This document shows, piece after piece, positions 18,626-28,592 of a DNA stretch of 64,000 nucleotides. The position numbers and the translations under genes are program-made. Each line of letters opens with the position of its first letter. The first letter of the stretch is position 1. A model generated the notes under the pieces. The model had not been told where the DNA came from. It did not search any database and worked only from the letters and a program-made list of their open reading frames with translations. The DNA is taken from contig NZ_JVNU01000027.1 in the NCBI RefSeq assembly GCF_001071995.1, forward strand, positions 1-64,000, in the 5' to 3' direction. The stretch comes from Streptococcus sp. 263_SSPC. GTDB taxonomy: Bacteria; Bacillota; Bacilli; Lactobacillales; Aerococcaceae.

Positions 18626-20695
18626 TTATTTAACGATTAATGATGTGAAATCTGCGAAATCTAAAATAATTTCAGATAGCAATCCTAAGAATCTTAGACG
18701 GTTACGACGAGTCGCTTCATCGTCCACCATTACCATATTTTCATTGAAGAAATCATTTATTTTTGGTGCCATTGCTTCTAAATGACTATAAAGTTCTTCA
18801 GGAGTTAATGTTTGTACTTTTGAATGAAGTTCTTTAATAGCTTTTACTAAAGTACGTTCACTTTCTGTTTCAAGACGATCTTCTAAAATTTCGCCACTCG
18901 CATCATCTTGAGCTTTCGCACTAATATTGATAACACGGTTTAATGCCTCTGTAATTCCTTTAAATTCTTCTGATTCAGAAACAGCTGAAAGAACTTTTGC
19001 AGCTTTCAATTGTTCAGGAACTGATGAAGTATGACTGTTTACAATTGCATCGATAATATCATGACGTTTTGTAATTGTTGCAATACGTTGTGCCACACGT
19101 TCACGAATAAAGCTTAAGATAAACTCTTCTACTTCTTCCTCTTTACCAGATAGGAATTCAGCATAATCAAGACCTAATAACAATTTAGTGAAGTCTTCAA
19201 TTTCAATGTTCCAGTCAAAGGCTGCAAGAATTTGTACAAGCCCCATTACTTGACGACGAAGCGCATAAGGGTCGTTTGAACCAGTTGGAAGCATTCCAGC
19301 AGCTGTAAAGCTTAAGAAAGTATCTAATTTATCAGCAACTGCAAGTAAGGCACCTGGTACAGAAGAAGGCAATTCACCATCTGCACTTGTTGGCATATAG
19401 TGTTCACGGATTGCTTGAGCTACTTCAGGAGTTTCACCTTGTTTCAAGGCATAGATTTCACCCATGATTCCTTGTAGTTCAGGGAATTCACCAACGATGT
19501 TCGTTACTAAGTCGAATTTGTAAATAGAAGCGGCACGTTGCGCTGTAACAACGACATCACTTGGTAAGTTCAATTCTTTTGCAAGACGTCCCACAAGTAA
19601 TTGCACGCGATCCATTTTCTCTGTCATAGAACCAATTTTTGCATGGAAGTTTAATGTTTCTAATTTCTTCAAGAAAGTTGTCATAGGAATCTTTAAGTCT
19701 TCTTCATAGAAGAATAAAGCATCTTCTAGACGAGCAGTTAATACTTTTTGATTTCCTTTTGCGACATTTTCAATCATGTAATCATTACCGTTACGAACTG
19801 AAACGAAGAATGGTAATAATTGTTTTTCTTGGTTATACACAACGAAATAGCGTTGGTGTTCTTTCATAGATGTTACGAGTACTGGTTCTGGAACAACTAA
19901 GTATTTTTCATCAAAAGTACCCGCAAATGCTGTTGGGTATTCTAAGATTGAGCTTACTTCTTCTAATAAGTCTTCATCGATTGGAATAATCCAGTTGTTC
20001 TTAGCAGCTAATTCTTCAATTTGTTTGCGAACTAATGCTTTACGTTCATCTTGGTTCACGATGACAAATTGTTCAGCTAAAGCTTTCTCATAGCTTTCTG
20101 GATTTTCAATCGTTGCTTCTTTCCCTAAGAAACGATGACCTCTTGAAGTACGTCCAGCTTTGACATCTAATACGCCAATTTCTTCGATGACTTCATTGCC
20201 GTATAAAGCAACAATCCAGTGAATTGGACGTAAGTATTCAAATGTATGAGCTGCCCAACGCATTGTCACTGGGAATTTCATATCTGTAATCACAGAAGAT
20301 AAGTTTTTAACCACTTCTTTTGTTGATTTACCAGCGATATGTTGTTTCACATGAATGTATTCAACGCCATTCACTTCTTCCACATAAATATCGTCAGTTG
20401 TTAACCCTTTTCCACGAACAAAACCTTCAGCTGCTTTTGTCCATGATCCATCTTTTTTAGCGATTGCTAGCGATGGCCCTTTGAAGATTTCTTCACGGTC
20501 AGCTTGTTCTTCGACTAAGCCATTTACACGAACCGCTAATCTTCTAGGAGTTGCAAATGCTTCTACGGATTCAAATTCTAAGTTTTCATCTTTGAAGAAG
20601 TCTTCTACACGTTTTGCTAATTGTTCAGAGCTTGTTCGAACATATTGAGCAGGTAATTCTTCTAAACCGATTTCTAATAATAATGATTGTGTCAT
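18626..20695 (-). CDS. glyS: glycyl-tRNA synthetase beta subunit
   Basis: This is the large tRNA-binding subunit of the alpha2-beta2 bacterial glycyl-tRNA synthetase. The protein is 689 aa, full length, starting with the typical [16 protein letters not shown]. The middle has the HD-like region, and the C-terminus has an anticodon-binding DALR-like helical domain (about 580-680). It follows glyQ by 20 nt and belongs to the glycine T-box transcript. It depends on the adjacent glyQ product for the catalytic site. Confidence 0.97.
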   Translation of the reverse strand: MTQSLLLEIGLEELPAQYVRTSSEQLAKRVEDFFKDENLEFESVEAFATPRRLAVRVNGLVEEQADREEIFKGPSLAIAKKDGSWTKAAEGFVRGKGLTTDDIYVEEVNGVEYIHVKQHIAGKSTKEVVKNLSSVITDMKFPVTMRWAAHTFEYLRPIHWIVALYGNEVIEEIGVLDVKAGRTSRGHRFLGKEATIENPESYEKALAEQFVIVNQDERKALVRKQIEELAAKNNWIIPIDEDLLEEVSSILEYPTAFAGTFDEKYLVVPEPVLVTSMKEHQRYFVVYNQEKQLLPFFVSVRNGNDYMIENVAKGNQKVLTARLEDALFFYEEDLKIPMTTFLKKLETLNFHAKIGSMTEKMDRVQLLVGRLAKELNLPSDVVVTAQRAASIYKFDLVTNIVGEFPELQGIMGEIYALKQGETPEVAQAIREHYMPTSADGELPSSVPGALLAVADKLDTFLSFTAAGMLPTGSNDPYALRRQVMGLVQILAAFDWNIEIEDFTKLLLGLDYAEFLSGKEEEVEEFILSFIRERVAQRIATITKRHDIIDAIVNSHTSSVPEQLKAAKVLSAVSESEEFKGITEALNRVINISAKAQDDASGEILEDRLETESERTLVKAIKELHSKVQTLTPEELYSHLEAMAPKINDFFNENMVMVDDEATRRNRLRFLGLLSEIILDFADFTSLIVK

Positions 20696-20715
20696 TCTTT
20701 CTCCTCCAAACTCTC

Positions 20716-21600
20716 TTATTTCTCTTTCAATAATGGGAATCCTAATGCTTCACGTTCAGCCACGAAAGTTTTCGCGATGGTACGAGCCATCTTACGAATA
20801 CGACCAAGGAATCCAGCACGGTCAGTTGCAGAAATAATTCCGCGAGCATCCATTAAGTTAAATGCATGTGAGCATTTTAATACATAGTCATAAGCTGGGT
20901 GAACTAGCCCTTTTTCCATTAATACAGTGGCTTCTTTTTCAAAGTCTGTAAATAATTGCATTAATAATTCTGCATTGCTTTCTTCAAAAGCGTATTTAGA
21001 ATGTTCATATTCTGGTTGAGTGAAGATATCTCCGTATTTAACATCTCCAGTCCATACTAAATCATATACACTCTCTACTTCTTGAATGTATGAAGCAAGA
21101 CGTTCTAAACCATAAGTAATTTCACTTGTTACAGGGTGACATTCTAGTCCACCTACTTGTTGGAAATATGTAAACTGAGTCACTTCCATTCCATCAAGCC
21201 ATACTTCCCATCCTAAACCAGCACAACCAAGAGATGGGTTTTCCCAGTTATCTTCCACGAAACGAATATCATGTTCTAATGGGTTAATTCCAAGAGCTTC
21301 TATGCTTCCTAAATATAATTCTTGAATATTTTCAGGAGATGGTTTCATCACCACTTGGAATTGGTGGTGTTGGAATAAACGGTTTGGGTTTTCCCCGTAA
21401 CGTCCATCTGCAGGACGACGTGAAGGTTCCACGTATGCTGCATTCCATGGTTCTGGTCCAATGGCACGTAGGAATGTATAAGGACTCATTGTCCCTGCCC
21501 CTTTTTCAGTATCGTATGCTTGAAGAAGCAAGCATCCTTGGTTAGACCAATAATTTTGTAATGTTAAAATAATTTCTTGAACACTTAATTTTTTTGCCAT
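20716..21600 (-). CDS. glyQ: glycyl-tRNA synthetase alpha subunit
   Basis: This is the catalytic subunit that activates glycine and charges tRNA-Gly with GlyS. The 294-aa protein starts with [23 protein letters not shown]. It contains the class II motifs, including [19 protein letters not shown] and the [23 protein letters not shown] block (motif 2 region, about 62-84). It follows the unknown 80-aa gene by 14 nt and is under the glycine T-box leader. Confidence 0.97.
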   Translation of the reverse strand: MAKKLSVQEIILTLQNYWSNQGCLLLQAYDTEKGAGTMSPYTFLRAIGPEPWNAAYVEPSRRPADGRYGENPNRLFQHHQFQVVMKPSPENIQELYLGSIEALGINPLEHDIRFVEDNWENPSLGCAGLGWEVWLDGMEVTQFTYFQQVGGLECHPVTSEITYGLERLASYIQEVESVYDLVWTGDVKYGDIFTQPEYEHSKYAFEESNAELLMQLFTDFEKEATVLMEKGLVHPAYDYVLKCSHAFNLMDARGIISATDRAGFLGRIRKMARTIAKTFVAEREALGFPLLKEK

Positions 21601-21614
21601 AATTGTTCCCCTTT

Positions 21615-21857
21615 CTATTGTGCATTCACAACTGGATAGAATTCATAAATCACTCCAGGAATCACTTCACATTTCACTTCTTTAATCGCTTCATTTTTCG
21701 TTTTAAAACCGTACATTGAATGGTTAACACTTGTTTGGAATTTCTCCAACACTTCGTCATCATGACCGATCACACTGACTTTAATCGGCGCTAATGACAC
21801 CACCTTCAATTGAAAATCTTTGAATTCTGAAGCTGGGATGACCATTGTAAAATCCAT
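21615..21857 (-). CDS. unknown 80-aa protein between the glycine T-box and glyQ
   Basis: I do not recognise this protein. It is soluble, has one cysteine, and alternates beta-strand-like segments ([38 protein letters not shown]) with a short helical middle ([10 protein letters not shown]), so a small alpha/beta fold is likely. A strong ribosome-binding site, AAAGGAGG, lies about 8 nt before the ATG, and the gene ends 14 nt before glyQ. It is therefore probably translated and is the first gene of the T-box transcript. glyQ normally follows the leader directly, so the insertion is unusual. Confidence 0.75.
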   Translation of the reverse strand: MDFTMVIPASEFKDFQLKVVSLAPIKVSVIGHDDEVLEKFQTSVNHSMYGFKTKNEAIKEVKCEVIPGVIYEFYPVVNAQ

Positions 21858-21880
21858 ACTATTTCCTCCTTTGACTAAAT

Positions 21881-22085
21881 AAAAAAGTCCCTATGTACAC
21901 AAAAAGCATACATAGGGACGACTAATCGCGGTTCCACCCTAATTTCTTGGTTTAAAACCAAGCTTCATTGTTGATAGACTCAAGTGCGCCACTTTTAATG
22001 ACCATGATATGGATTCCACCAGCCCATACTCTCTTTGACATTTTATCATTAAAAATCTCACCGTCAACGTCCTATTAATCTTTCA
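21881..22085 (-). promoter_or_regulatory. T-box leader (glycine) of the glyQS operon
   Basis: On the minus strand the T-box sequence GGTGGAACCGCG (21927-21938) precedes a Rho-independent terminator (stem 21887-21897 / 21909-21919, then a U tract). Upstream, GTTGA (22064-22068) can pair with TCAAC (21970-21974), and TAATGA with TCATTA higher up, giving Stem I. The 3' side between the helices contains a GGC glycine codon (21988-21990), the likely specifier. Uncharged tRNA-Gly would prevent termination and switch on the downstream genes. Confidence 0.92.
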
Positions 22086-22087
22086 CT

Positions 22088-22116
22088 ATAGTACCGATAA
22101 TTGCTTAAAAAGTCAA
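22088..22116 (-). promoter_or_regulatory. promoter of the glycine T-box operon, TTGACT-17-TACTAT
   Basis: On the minus strand the -35 TTGACT (22111-22116) and -10 TACTAT (22088-22093) have a 17-bp spacer. They sit between recO and the T-box. Confidence 0.75.
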
Positions 22117-22141
22117 GTAAAGACAGCGTTTTGCGCTACTC

Positions 22142-22924
22142 TTAATCTTGTCCTCTTTTCTGCATTAACGTTTCCCATTCGACCATCTGATCTAAGAATT
22201 TTTTGCTCTTCAAACGAATGCCCACATACTCTTCCATAATGGTATCAAACAGGCGTCTTAACTCACTTGTTGTCTCACTCGATAACTGAATAGACCCTAT
22301 TTGTTTCGGAGAAGAAACAAGAGCTAATTGCCTTGCGACATACAATGCCTTTCTAGACAGTTGCATGCGATATTCGTCTTCATCTAAGTGATTCTTGCAC
22401 AGGCATCCATGCTTCTGAATTGAAAAATCGACTAAGTCTGTATCTCTATTACAAATGACGCAATGTTGCCATTCCACCTCGACTCCATAGTAACGTAGAA
22501 TCTTGATTTCAAAGAAACTCAAAATCACTTCTGCATCGATTCCATTATTAATGGCTTCAATAGCGTCCCAAAGCAGTTGGAACACTGTCTTATTCACAAT
22601 ATGGTCATCCATCACCGCATCTGTTAATTGCGTTAAATACGCTAAAACTGCTTGTGCCTTTACATCTTGCAAGACAATCGTCGCAGGCTTTATATCGTGA
22701 CTATCCTTTAGGAAACTAAACCCATTTTGATGAATATGCCCAAGAAAAGTCGCTCTTGTAAACACCTGTGTCGCAGCTGTTAATGGATGATTGCTTTGCT
22801 GTGCATTTCGTAAAAAGAACATTAACTTTCCGTGGTCTCTCGTCAAAATTTTAACAAGCATATCTTTCTCGCGATACGCCTGTTTCATTAAGACAATTCC
22901 ATCAAAATAGTGATAATAATCCAT
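22142..22924 (-). CDS. recO: DNA repair protein RecO
   Basis: RecO mediates RecA loading in the RecFOR pathway. The 260-aa protein has an N-terminal OB fold (about 1-80, FDGIVLMKQAYREKDMLVKILTR) and a helical C-terminal domain. A zinc-finger-like cysteine set is present (CVIC ... CLCKNH, about 147-170). It follows era by 11 nt and closes the ybeY-dgkA-era-recO unit. No strong terminator is obvious after it. Some transcription may run into the T-box promoter region. Confidence 0.95.
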   Translation of the reverse strand: MDYYHYFDGIVLMKQAYREKDMLVKILTRDHGKLMFFLRNAQQSNHPLTAATQVFTRATFLGHIHQNGFSFLKDSHDIKPATIVLQDVKAQAVLAYLTQLTDAVMDDHIVNKTVFQLLWDAIEAINNGIDAEVILSFFEIKILRYYGVEVEWQHCVICNRDTDLVDFSIQKHGCLCKNHLDEDEYRMQLSRKALYVARQLALVSSPKQIGSIQLSSETTSELRRLFDTIMEEYVGIRLKSKKFLDQMVEWETLMQKRGQD

Positions 22925-22935
22925 TTGATTCCATC

Positions 22936-23844
22936 CTAATCTCTATAGTCTGTATCTCGATATCCGTATTCTTGTAAGTTACTCTTACGTTTACGCCAAT
23001 CTTTCTCAACTTTTACCCACAGTTCAAGGTAAACCTTATTTCCAAGTAATTGTTGAATATCGCGTCTCGCTCTCGTCCCAATCTCTTTTAAGAGACGTCC
23101 ACCTTTACCAATAATAATGCCTTTTTGCGATTTTCGCTCCACGATGATATTCGCATACACATGTACTTTATCGAATTCATCTTTTTGCATTTTATCCACA
23201 GTTACAGCCACTGAGTGAGGAATTTCTTCCTGTGTTAATTGTAAAATTTTCTCACGAATCAATTCTGATACAACAAAGTACTCAGGGTGATCGGTGATTT
23301 GGTCTGCTGGATAATATTGTGGTCCTTCAGGAAGTGCGTTAATGAGGCCTTCCATTAGTTCGTTCACATTATTCCCTTGTAGTACTGAAATTGGAAACAC
23401 TCCTGCAAAATCAAGTGCATCTTTATAACTTTCGACACGTTCTAATAGCACTTCTGGAGTTACAAGGTCAATCTTATTTAATACTAAGAAAATCGGTGTC
23501 TTAATTCCTTTTAGTTTTTCAATAATGAAGTCGTCTCCTGGTCCACGTTTTTCACTAACGTTCACCATAAATAAGACTGCATCTACTTCTTTTAGCGCAG
23601 AATAAGCACTCTTCACCATGAATTCTCCGAGTTCATGTTTTGGCTTATGAATCCCTGGAGTATCTAAGAAAACGATTTGCGCATCGTCTTTCGTATAAAC
23701 CCCTTGGATTTTATTTCTTGTTGTTTGCGCTTTGTCAGACATGATGGCAATCTTTTGACCAAGCACATAGTTCATAAATGTTGATTTGCCGACATTAGGA
23801 CGACCTACAATCGCCACAAATCCTGATTTAAATGGTTTTGTCAT
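22936..23844 (-). CDS. era: GTPase Era
   Basis: Era is a GTPase and 16S rRNA-binding protein needed for 30S maturation. The 302-aa protein has G1 GRPNVGKST (14-22), G3 [10 protein letters not shown] and G4 NKID in the G domain. The C-terminal KH domain carries the [15 protein letters not shown] loop. It sits between dgkA (9 nt) and recO (11 nt) in the classic Firmicutes order. Confidence 0.98.
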   Translation of the reverse strand: MTKPFKSGFVAIVGRPNVGKSTFMNYVLGQKIAIMSDKAQTTRNKIQGVYTKDDAQIVFLDTPGIHKPKHELGEFMVKSAYSALKEVDAVLFMVNVSEKRGPGDDFIIEKLKGIKTPIFLVLNKIDLVTPEVLLERVESYKDALDFAGVFPISVLQGNNVNELMEGLINALPEGPQYYPADQITDHPEYFVVSELIREKILQLTQEEIPHSVAVTVDKMQKDEFDKVHVYANIIVERKSQKGIIIGKGGRLLKEIGTRARRDIQQLLGNKVYLELWVKVEKDWRKRKSNLQEYGYRDTDYRD

Positions 23845-23853
23845 ACTCTCTCC

Positions 23854-24237
23854 TTAAAAATGAATCCATTTTGGCAAAATAATGATCATTGCAACAACTA
23901 CTGTAAAACTAGCGCTGAGTAACACTCCACCAGCTGCAATATCTTTTGCCCTCTTTGCTTCAATATGATATTCCTTCTTCACTAGTAAATCGACTAAATT
24001 TTCGACAACGGTGTTTAAGATTTCCATGAGAAACACAATAAAAATACACAGTAAAATAAAACACCATTCGACTGCTGATAAACCAGAGAAAAAACTAATT
24101 ATAATCGCTAGCCCTGCAATGCAGAGATGCGCCTTCATGTTTCTTTCTTCTTGAATCACTGTTTTAATACCATCTATGGCATGCTTTAGGGACGTCAAAA
24201 AGTTAGAATTCTTTTCTGTTTGTTTATGCGTCATCAC
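23854..24237 (-). CDS. dgkA: diacylglycerol / undecaprenol kinase
   Basis: This small membrane kinase phosphorylates undecaprenol or diacylglycerol, and in Gram-positive bacteria mainly undecaprenol. The 127-aa protein has three membrane segments (about 40-55, 58-78 and 101-122). The signature ENLVDLL...EAKRAKDIAAGGVLLSA includes the catalytic Glu region. Its start overlaps the end of ybeY by 14 nt, which suggests coupled translation. Confidence 0.94.
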   Translation of the reverse strand: MMTHKQTEKNSNFLTSLKHAIDGIKTVIQEERNMKAHLCIAGLAIIISFFSGLSAVEWCFILLCIFIVFLMEILNTVVENLVDLLVKKEYHIEAKRAKDIAAGGVLLSASFTVVVAMIIILPKWIHF

Positions 24238-24712
24238 GTTTCAACCCATATGCTTCTAGGATTTCTTTTTGCAATCCTGTCATTTCAGCTTCCTCTTCTT
24301 CTGTTTGGTGATCATAACCGTTTAAGTGTAAGAAGCCATGCAGTGCTAAAAATCCAAGTTCACGTTCAAGCGAATGTCCATAGTCTTCTGCTTGTTCTTT
24401 TGCACGGTCTAAAGAAATAACGATATCTCCAATCGAAGTTACAAAGCTATCGTCCTCTTCCATAATAGACTTCATACTTTCAAAGTCATCATCTGAATCA
24501 TCTAACGCAAAACTAATCACATCTGTAACCTTATCAATATTTCTAAACTCACGGTTGATTTCACGAATACGTTCGCTAGAAATAAATGAGATACTACATT
24601 CTTTGTTTTCAGGGATTTTTAAGTAATCCGCAGCAAAACTAACCACACTATGCACAAGTTCTTGATGGCTTTCTGGTACTACTTCTGTTTCATCGATAAT
24701 TTCAATAATCAT
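24224..24712 (-). CDS. ybeY: endoribonuclease YbeY (16S rRNA maturation)
   Basis: YbeY is a metal-dependent endoribonuclease in 16S rRNA 3' maturation and ribosome quality control. The 162-aa protein carries the HGFLHLNGYDH zinc motif with H125, H129 and H135, and the preceding TDVISF and GDIVIS strands. It has its own extended -10 promoter after the pgpH terminator and begins the ybeY-dgkA-era-recO unit. Confidence 0.96.
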   Translation of the reverse strand: MIIEIIDETEVVPESHQELVHSVVSFAADYLKIPENKECSISFISSERIREINREFRNIDKVTDVISFALDDSDDDFESMKSIMEEDDSFVTSIGDIVISLDRAKEQAEDYGHSLERELGFLALHGFLHLNGYDHQTEEEEAEMTGLQKEILEAYGLKRDDA

Positions 24713-24742
24713 ATTAAAAACTCCTTTTTTAGCGTCAATAAT

Positions 24743-24751
24743 ATTGTAACA
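24743..24751 (-). promoter_or_regulatory. ybeY extended -10 promoter
   Basis: On the minus strand TG-T-TACAAT (with TACAAT at 24743-24748) lies about 30 bp before the ybeY ATG. The -35 is weak. Confidence 0.5.
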
Positions 24752-24801
24752 AACTCCCTACATTATTGGAACTTTGACGGTCTTTAAAGCTTATCTTTTA
24801 C

Positions 24802-24840
24802 AAAAAAGAACTCCCCTCAACTAATTCAAGTTGAAGGGAG
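24802..24840 (-). terminator. terminator after pgpH
   Basis: A 12-bp stem with one G-U pair (24811-24822 and 24829-24840) and a 6-nt loop is followed on the minus strand by TTCTTTTTTG. Confidence 0.85.
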
Positions 24841-24847
24841 ATGACTC

Positions 24848-27040
24848 TTAAGATTGTTTTTTAGGAAGTTTTGGATATTCAATTCTTGAATGGAATGTTC
24901 CATTTAGCGAAGCCACGATATTCTTTTCGATAATCGCTAACTCTTTCAACGTAATATCACATTCAACAAATTGCCCGTCCTCCAAGCGATTCATAATAAT
25001 CGAATGCACTAAGTTTTGAACTTTCTCAAGCGTTGGTTCTTTCATCGCACGAGTCGCAGCCTCAGCGCTATCCACGATATTGATGACCGCAGATTCTTTT
25101 GTTTGAGGTTTAGGACCTGGATATCTGAAATCTGCCTCATCCGCATCTGGATTGTCTTTTAATGCTTCTGCATAGAAATACTTCATCAATGTCGTTCCAT
25201 GGTGTTCTGCACAAATATCAATCACTGATTGTGGCAATTGATGTTGTTTTAGGATTTCTACCCCTTTACGAACATGATCAAAAATAATTTCTTTCGATTC
25301 ATATGGTCCAATCATCTTATGAGGACTTTCCATATGCGCTGGTAAGTTCTCGATAAAGAAGAAAGGATGCTCGGTCTTACCAATATCGTGATAATAACAA
25401 GCTACTCTCGCCAATTGTGAATCTCCACCAATGGCTTCCACACAGTTGGCTGAAATGTTTGCGACCATCAAACTATGATGATAAGTTCCTGGAGCTTTTG
25501 TAATCAAATCTTTTAACAACGGTTGATTTGGATTTGATAATTCTGCCCATAATAGTACGGAACTATCCTCGAATAAATACGTAAAGTACGGCATCAAAAT
25601 AACAGGAATAAGGAATGATAAAAATCCACTCACTGCCGCAAACGCGAATAACCACGCTGATTGCGTTGATACCAAATCATAATTACTAAAGAATACAAAT
25701 GGAACCATTAATGCTAAAGGAATAATGATTTGTAATAGTAATTGTTTAAACCACGATAAATCTTTCCAGTATACCTCTTGAATGACTCCAAGCCATGCTG
25801 CGAGTGAGAAGTAAACGGTCGTTAACGCGATTTCGGTGTTAATACTATCGCTACCAAACATATACCATACTAAAATTGGATAAACTAACATAGCAATAAT
25901 CGTAAAGTAAAACTTCGAAGTTAATTTATAAATGATGTAGATAAATCCGGCAATCGGGAAAGCTACACCAATATAATCGATTCCACGATTTTGCAGGAAT
26001 GATAGAATTTTTAGTAAGATTGCTCCAATTGTGAACACTACTGAGAACACAGTCAGCTCATTAACACGTGTATCCCACTCTTTGCTTGATGCTCCCATTT
26101 TGAAACGGAATGAGAATGCTAGTAACGATACAAATAAAATCGTTAAGAAAATTAAGTAACTATACAATTGATGATAATTACTTGAGTTTCCATCAATACC
26201 TAATAATTTTAGAAGACGTAAATCTTCTTGAGTAATGATGTGCCCTTCTTGAATCAACACTTGTCCTTGTAAAATACGGACCGGTGAAACACTTTGTTTG
26301 GCATTTTCTTTTGCACTATTCGTTGCGTCTTTGTCCACAACATTATTGACAACGATACTATTCGTTAACAGTTGTCCAAGCATTTCACGTTCATTGTCAG
26401 TAAATCCTCCGTTAAAGAGCCATTTTTTAGCTGCTTCTTGTGCTTGTAGCAAATTAGATTCCGTAATTGATTTGTCCATTTGCTCTTTAATTGCATTCTC
26501 AATAGCTAATTCGTAATCATCTAATTTATCTGAGCTAACAGAAAGTAATTGAATGATGACACTATCTGGAATATACAAAGCAAAATCACGAATGGCTTTA
26601 TTTTCCGATTCTAAACTCTTCTTGAAATAAGTAAGTCGATCTTGAATCGTTGCAACTTTTGTTGATACTTCACCAGAAGACGTCGTTGTAGAATCAGTTG
26701 CAAAAATTTCACTTGAAGCTTTTGCTGCGACTGTCTTAATCGCTTGGAAAAACTGTTTCACTTTATCAATTTGTTGTTGCTCGCGGTTTTGGTCGAATAC
26801 ATAAATATCGCCAACACCGTCCATCGCCATCTGCTGATTCTTCTCAGTCTGCTCTTTATCCTCTACGGATTTCGGTGCACGAACAGTTTCTTTTGCAACT
26901 TGGTTTAATTCAAATGAATAAGAAGTTGGTTGAACATTACTCCATCCTAATATTAATAAGAATAGGAAAGTAACACCTAATAGTGCAGGTAAATAGAAAA
27001 TTCCTAATGATTCTTGAAACTTACGGAGCTTTTGTCTCAC
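24848..27040 (-). CDS. pgpH: PgpH-type HD phosphohydrolase (c-di-AMP phosphodiesterase family)
   Basis: PgpH proteins degrade cyclic di-AMP. The predicted 730-aa protein has one N-terminal membrane segment, a long extracytoplasmic 7TMR-HDED-type domain (about 45-270), then seven membrane segments. A cytoplasmic HD domain follows, with HHSLMVANISANCVEAIGG and the YYHDIGKTEHPFFFIEN metal motif. The frame is open to 27136, but a GTG at 27040 has an ideal GAGGTG site 6 nt before it and gives the usual basic N-terminus. This start overlaps the end of the phoH-like gene by 20 nt. Confidence 0.92.
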   Translation of the reverse strand: MRQKLRKFQESLGIFYLPALLGVTFLFLLILGWSNVQPTSYSFELNQVAKETVRAPKSVEDKEQTEKNQQMAMDGVGDIYVFDQNREQQQIDKVKQFFQAIKTVAAKASSEIFATDSTTTSSGEVSTKVATIQDRLTYFKKSLESENKAIRDFALYIPDSVIIQLLSVSSDKLDDYELAIENAIKEQMDKSITESNLLQAQEAAKKWLFNGGFTDNEREMLGQLLTNSIVVNNVVDKDATNSAKENAKQSVSPVRILQGQVLIQEGHIITQEDLRLLKLLGIDGNSSNYHQLYSYLIFLTILFVSLLAFSFRFKMGASSKEWDTRVNELTVFSVVFTIGAILLKILSFLQNRGIDYIGVAFPIAGFIYIIYKLTSKFYFTIIAMLVYPILVWYMFGSDSINTEIALTTVYFSLAAWLGVIQEVYWKDLSWFKQLLLQIIIPLALMVPFVFFSNYDLVSTQSAWLFAFAAVSGFLSFLIPVILMPYFTYLFEDSSVLLWAELSNPNQPLLKDLITKAPGTYHHSLMVANISANCVEAIGGDSQLARVACYYHDIGKTEHPFFFIENLPAHMESPHKMIGPYESKEIIFDHVRKGVEILKQHQLPQSVIDICAEHHGTTLMKYFYAEALKDNPDADEADFRYPGPKPQTKESAVINIVDSAEAATRAMKEPTLEKVQNLVHSIIMNRLEDGQFVECDITLKELAIIEKNIVASLNGTFHSRIEYPKLPKKQS

Positions 27041-28028
27041 TTTCTTCACCTCGTTCCTTCTCAGTGCTATTAGAAGCTGAGTAGGCATTAATAATTTCTG
27101 ATACGATTGGATGACGTACAACGTCTCCTGCATCAAATTCTACAAAGGCAATGCCATTGATTCCTTTAAGTTTACGTTCTGCATCCAAAAGACCACTCGC
27201 TTGATGCCCTTTTGGTAAGTCAATTTGTGATTTGTCTCCATTGACAATCATTTTCGAGCCAAAACCTAGACGTGTTAAAAACATCTTCATTTGCGCTCTT
27301 GTAGTATTTTGAGCTTCATCTAGAATGATAAATGAATCTTCTAATGTACGCCCACGCATATACGCTAGCGGTGCCACTTCGATAACGCCTCGCTCTAGAA
27401 GACGATTTGTGTGCTCCATACCGTATACGGTATATAAAGCATCGTATAACGGACGTAAATATGGATCTACTTTTTCTTTTAAGTCACCTGGTAAGAATCC
27501 TAGATTTTCACCGGCTTCAACGGCTGGACGTGTTAAGATAATTTTCTTCACTTCGCCTTTTTTCAACGCTTGAACAGCCATGACAACGGCTACGAATGTT
27601 TTACCAGTTCCGGCAGGCCCAATACCAAATACCACATCCGTTTTCTTAATAGCATGAATGTATTGTTGTTGACCATATGTTTTGGCACGAATTGCTTTTC
27701 CTGCAAATGTACGTCCGATTTCTTCGTTATATAAATTAACAAAGTAATCCAAAGTACCACGTTTGGCCATCTTAACAGCCGTAATGATATCAGTTTTTGA
27801 AATACTGATTCCACGTGCAATTAAGTCTTGAAGCTGATTAAGCAGTTCTTTTGCTTGCGAGACAACCTCTTCTTCTCCAGAAATAAAGAGTTGCTCCCCA
27901 CGATGGGTAATTTGTACTTGGAATGAATCTTCAATAAAACGAATATTCTGATCTTGAGAACCAAATAATTGAATTAATTGAGGATTATCGCTTAATTCAA
28001 CACTTGCTTTAAAGGTTTCTTTTTCCAA
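27021..28028 (-). CDS. phoH: PhoH-like ATPase
   Basis: This P-loop ATPase is associated in Firmicutes with RNA metabolism and found beside ybeY. The 335-aa protein has an N-terminal KH-like region and Walker A at about 135-144 (GIGPAGTGKT). FIILDEAQNTT is the Walker B, and ILTRPAVEAGE and VNGDKSQIDLP are also conserved. It lies 22 nt after yqeY and overlaps pgpH. Its biochemical role is still poorly defined in the family. Confidence 0.93.
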   Translation of the reverse strand: MEKETFKASVELSDNPQLIQLFGSQDQNIRFIEDSFQVQITHRGEQLFISGEEEVVSQAKELLNQLQDLIARGISISKTDIITAVKMAKRGTLDYFVNLYNEEIGRTFAGKAIRAKTYGQQQYIHAIKKTDVVFGIGPAGTGKTFVAVVMAVQALKKGEVKKIILTRPAVEAGENLGFLPGDLKEKVDPYLRPLYDALYTVYGMEHTNRLLERGVIEVAPLAYMRGRTLEDSFIILDEAQNTTRAQMKMFLTRLGFGSKMIVNGDKSQIDLPKGHQASGLLDAERKLKGINGIAFVEFDAGDVVRHPIVSEIINAYSASNSTEKERGEESETKAP

Positions 28029-28050
28029 TCAGTTATCCTCCAATCCACAC

Positions 28051-28497
28051 TTATTTATTTAAGTGTGCTTTTACTTGTTCTTTAATAACATTACCGTCTG
28101 CTTGACCTTTAAGAGCCTGCATTACGGCACCCATTAATTTACCGAATTCTTTTTGTGTTGTTGCTCCTACTTGTTCAGCAATTTCGGCAATTTTTGCTTG
28201 CACTTCTTCTAATGAAAGTTGCGCTGGTAAGTACTTCTCAACAATCGCTAATTCGCCTTGAGTTTTTTCAACTAATTCTTGGCGTTCTGCTTTTTCGAAT
28301 TCAACAATAGAATCACGACGTTGTTTGGCTTCACGCGATAAAATTGTTAATTCTTCTTCAGGTGTTAAATCTGATTTTTTGTCAATTTCAGCAGCTTGAA
28401 TCGCTGTTTTAATCATACGTAATACAGCTAATGTTTCTTTGTCTTTAGCTTTCATCGCTGTTTTGATATCGTTATTAATTGTTTCTTTTAATGACAT
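28051..28497 (-). CDS. yqeY: GatB/YqeY domain protein
   Basis: This 148-aa protein matches the YqeY family, related to the tail domain of the GatB tRNA amidotransferase subunit. MSLKETINNDIKTAMKAKDK begins it, and the C-terminal KEFGKLMGAVMQALKGQADG loop is characteristic. The open frame extends to 28584, but the upstream part overlaps the rpsU terminator. The ATG at 28497 with GGAG upstream is chosen. It follows rpsU, as in many Firmicutes. Its function is unknown beyond suspected tRNA binding. Confidence 0.92.
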   Translation of the reverse strand: MSLKETINNDIKTAMKAKDKETLAVLRMIKTAIQAAEIDKKSDLTPEEELTILSREAKQRRDSIVEFEKAERQELVEKTQGELAIVEKYLPAQLSLEEVQAKIAEIAEQVGATTQKEFGKLMGAVMQALKGQADGNVIKEQVKAHLNK

Positions 28498-28533
28498 TAT
28501 AATCGCTCCATTCTTTTGATTTCGTTTGATTGA

Positions 28534-28565
28534 TAAAAAAAGACTGGGACTAATAGCCCCAGCCT
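28534..28565 (-). terminator. terminator or attenuator between rpsU and yqeY
   Basis: A 10-bp stem with two G-U pairs (28541-28550 and 28556-28565) and a 5-nt loop is followed on the minus strand by six U residues. It would limit rpsU transcripts entering yqeY. Confidence 0.8.
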
Positions 28566-28592
28566 GACATAGTCTATGATACACAGAGTTGA

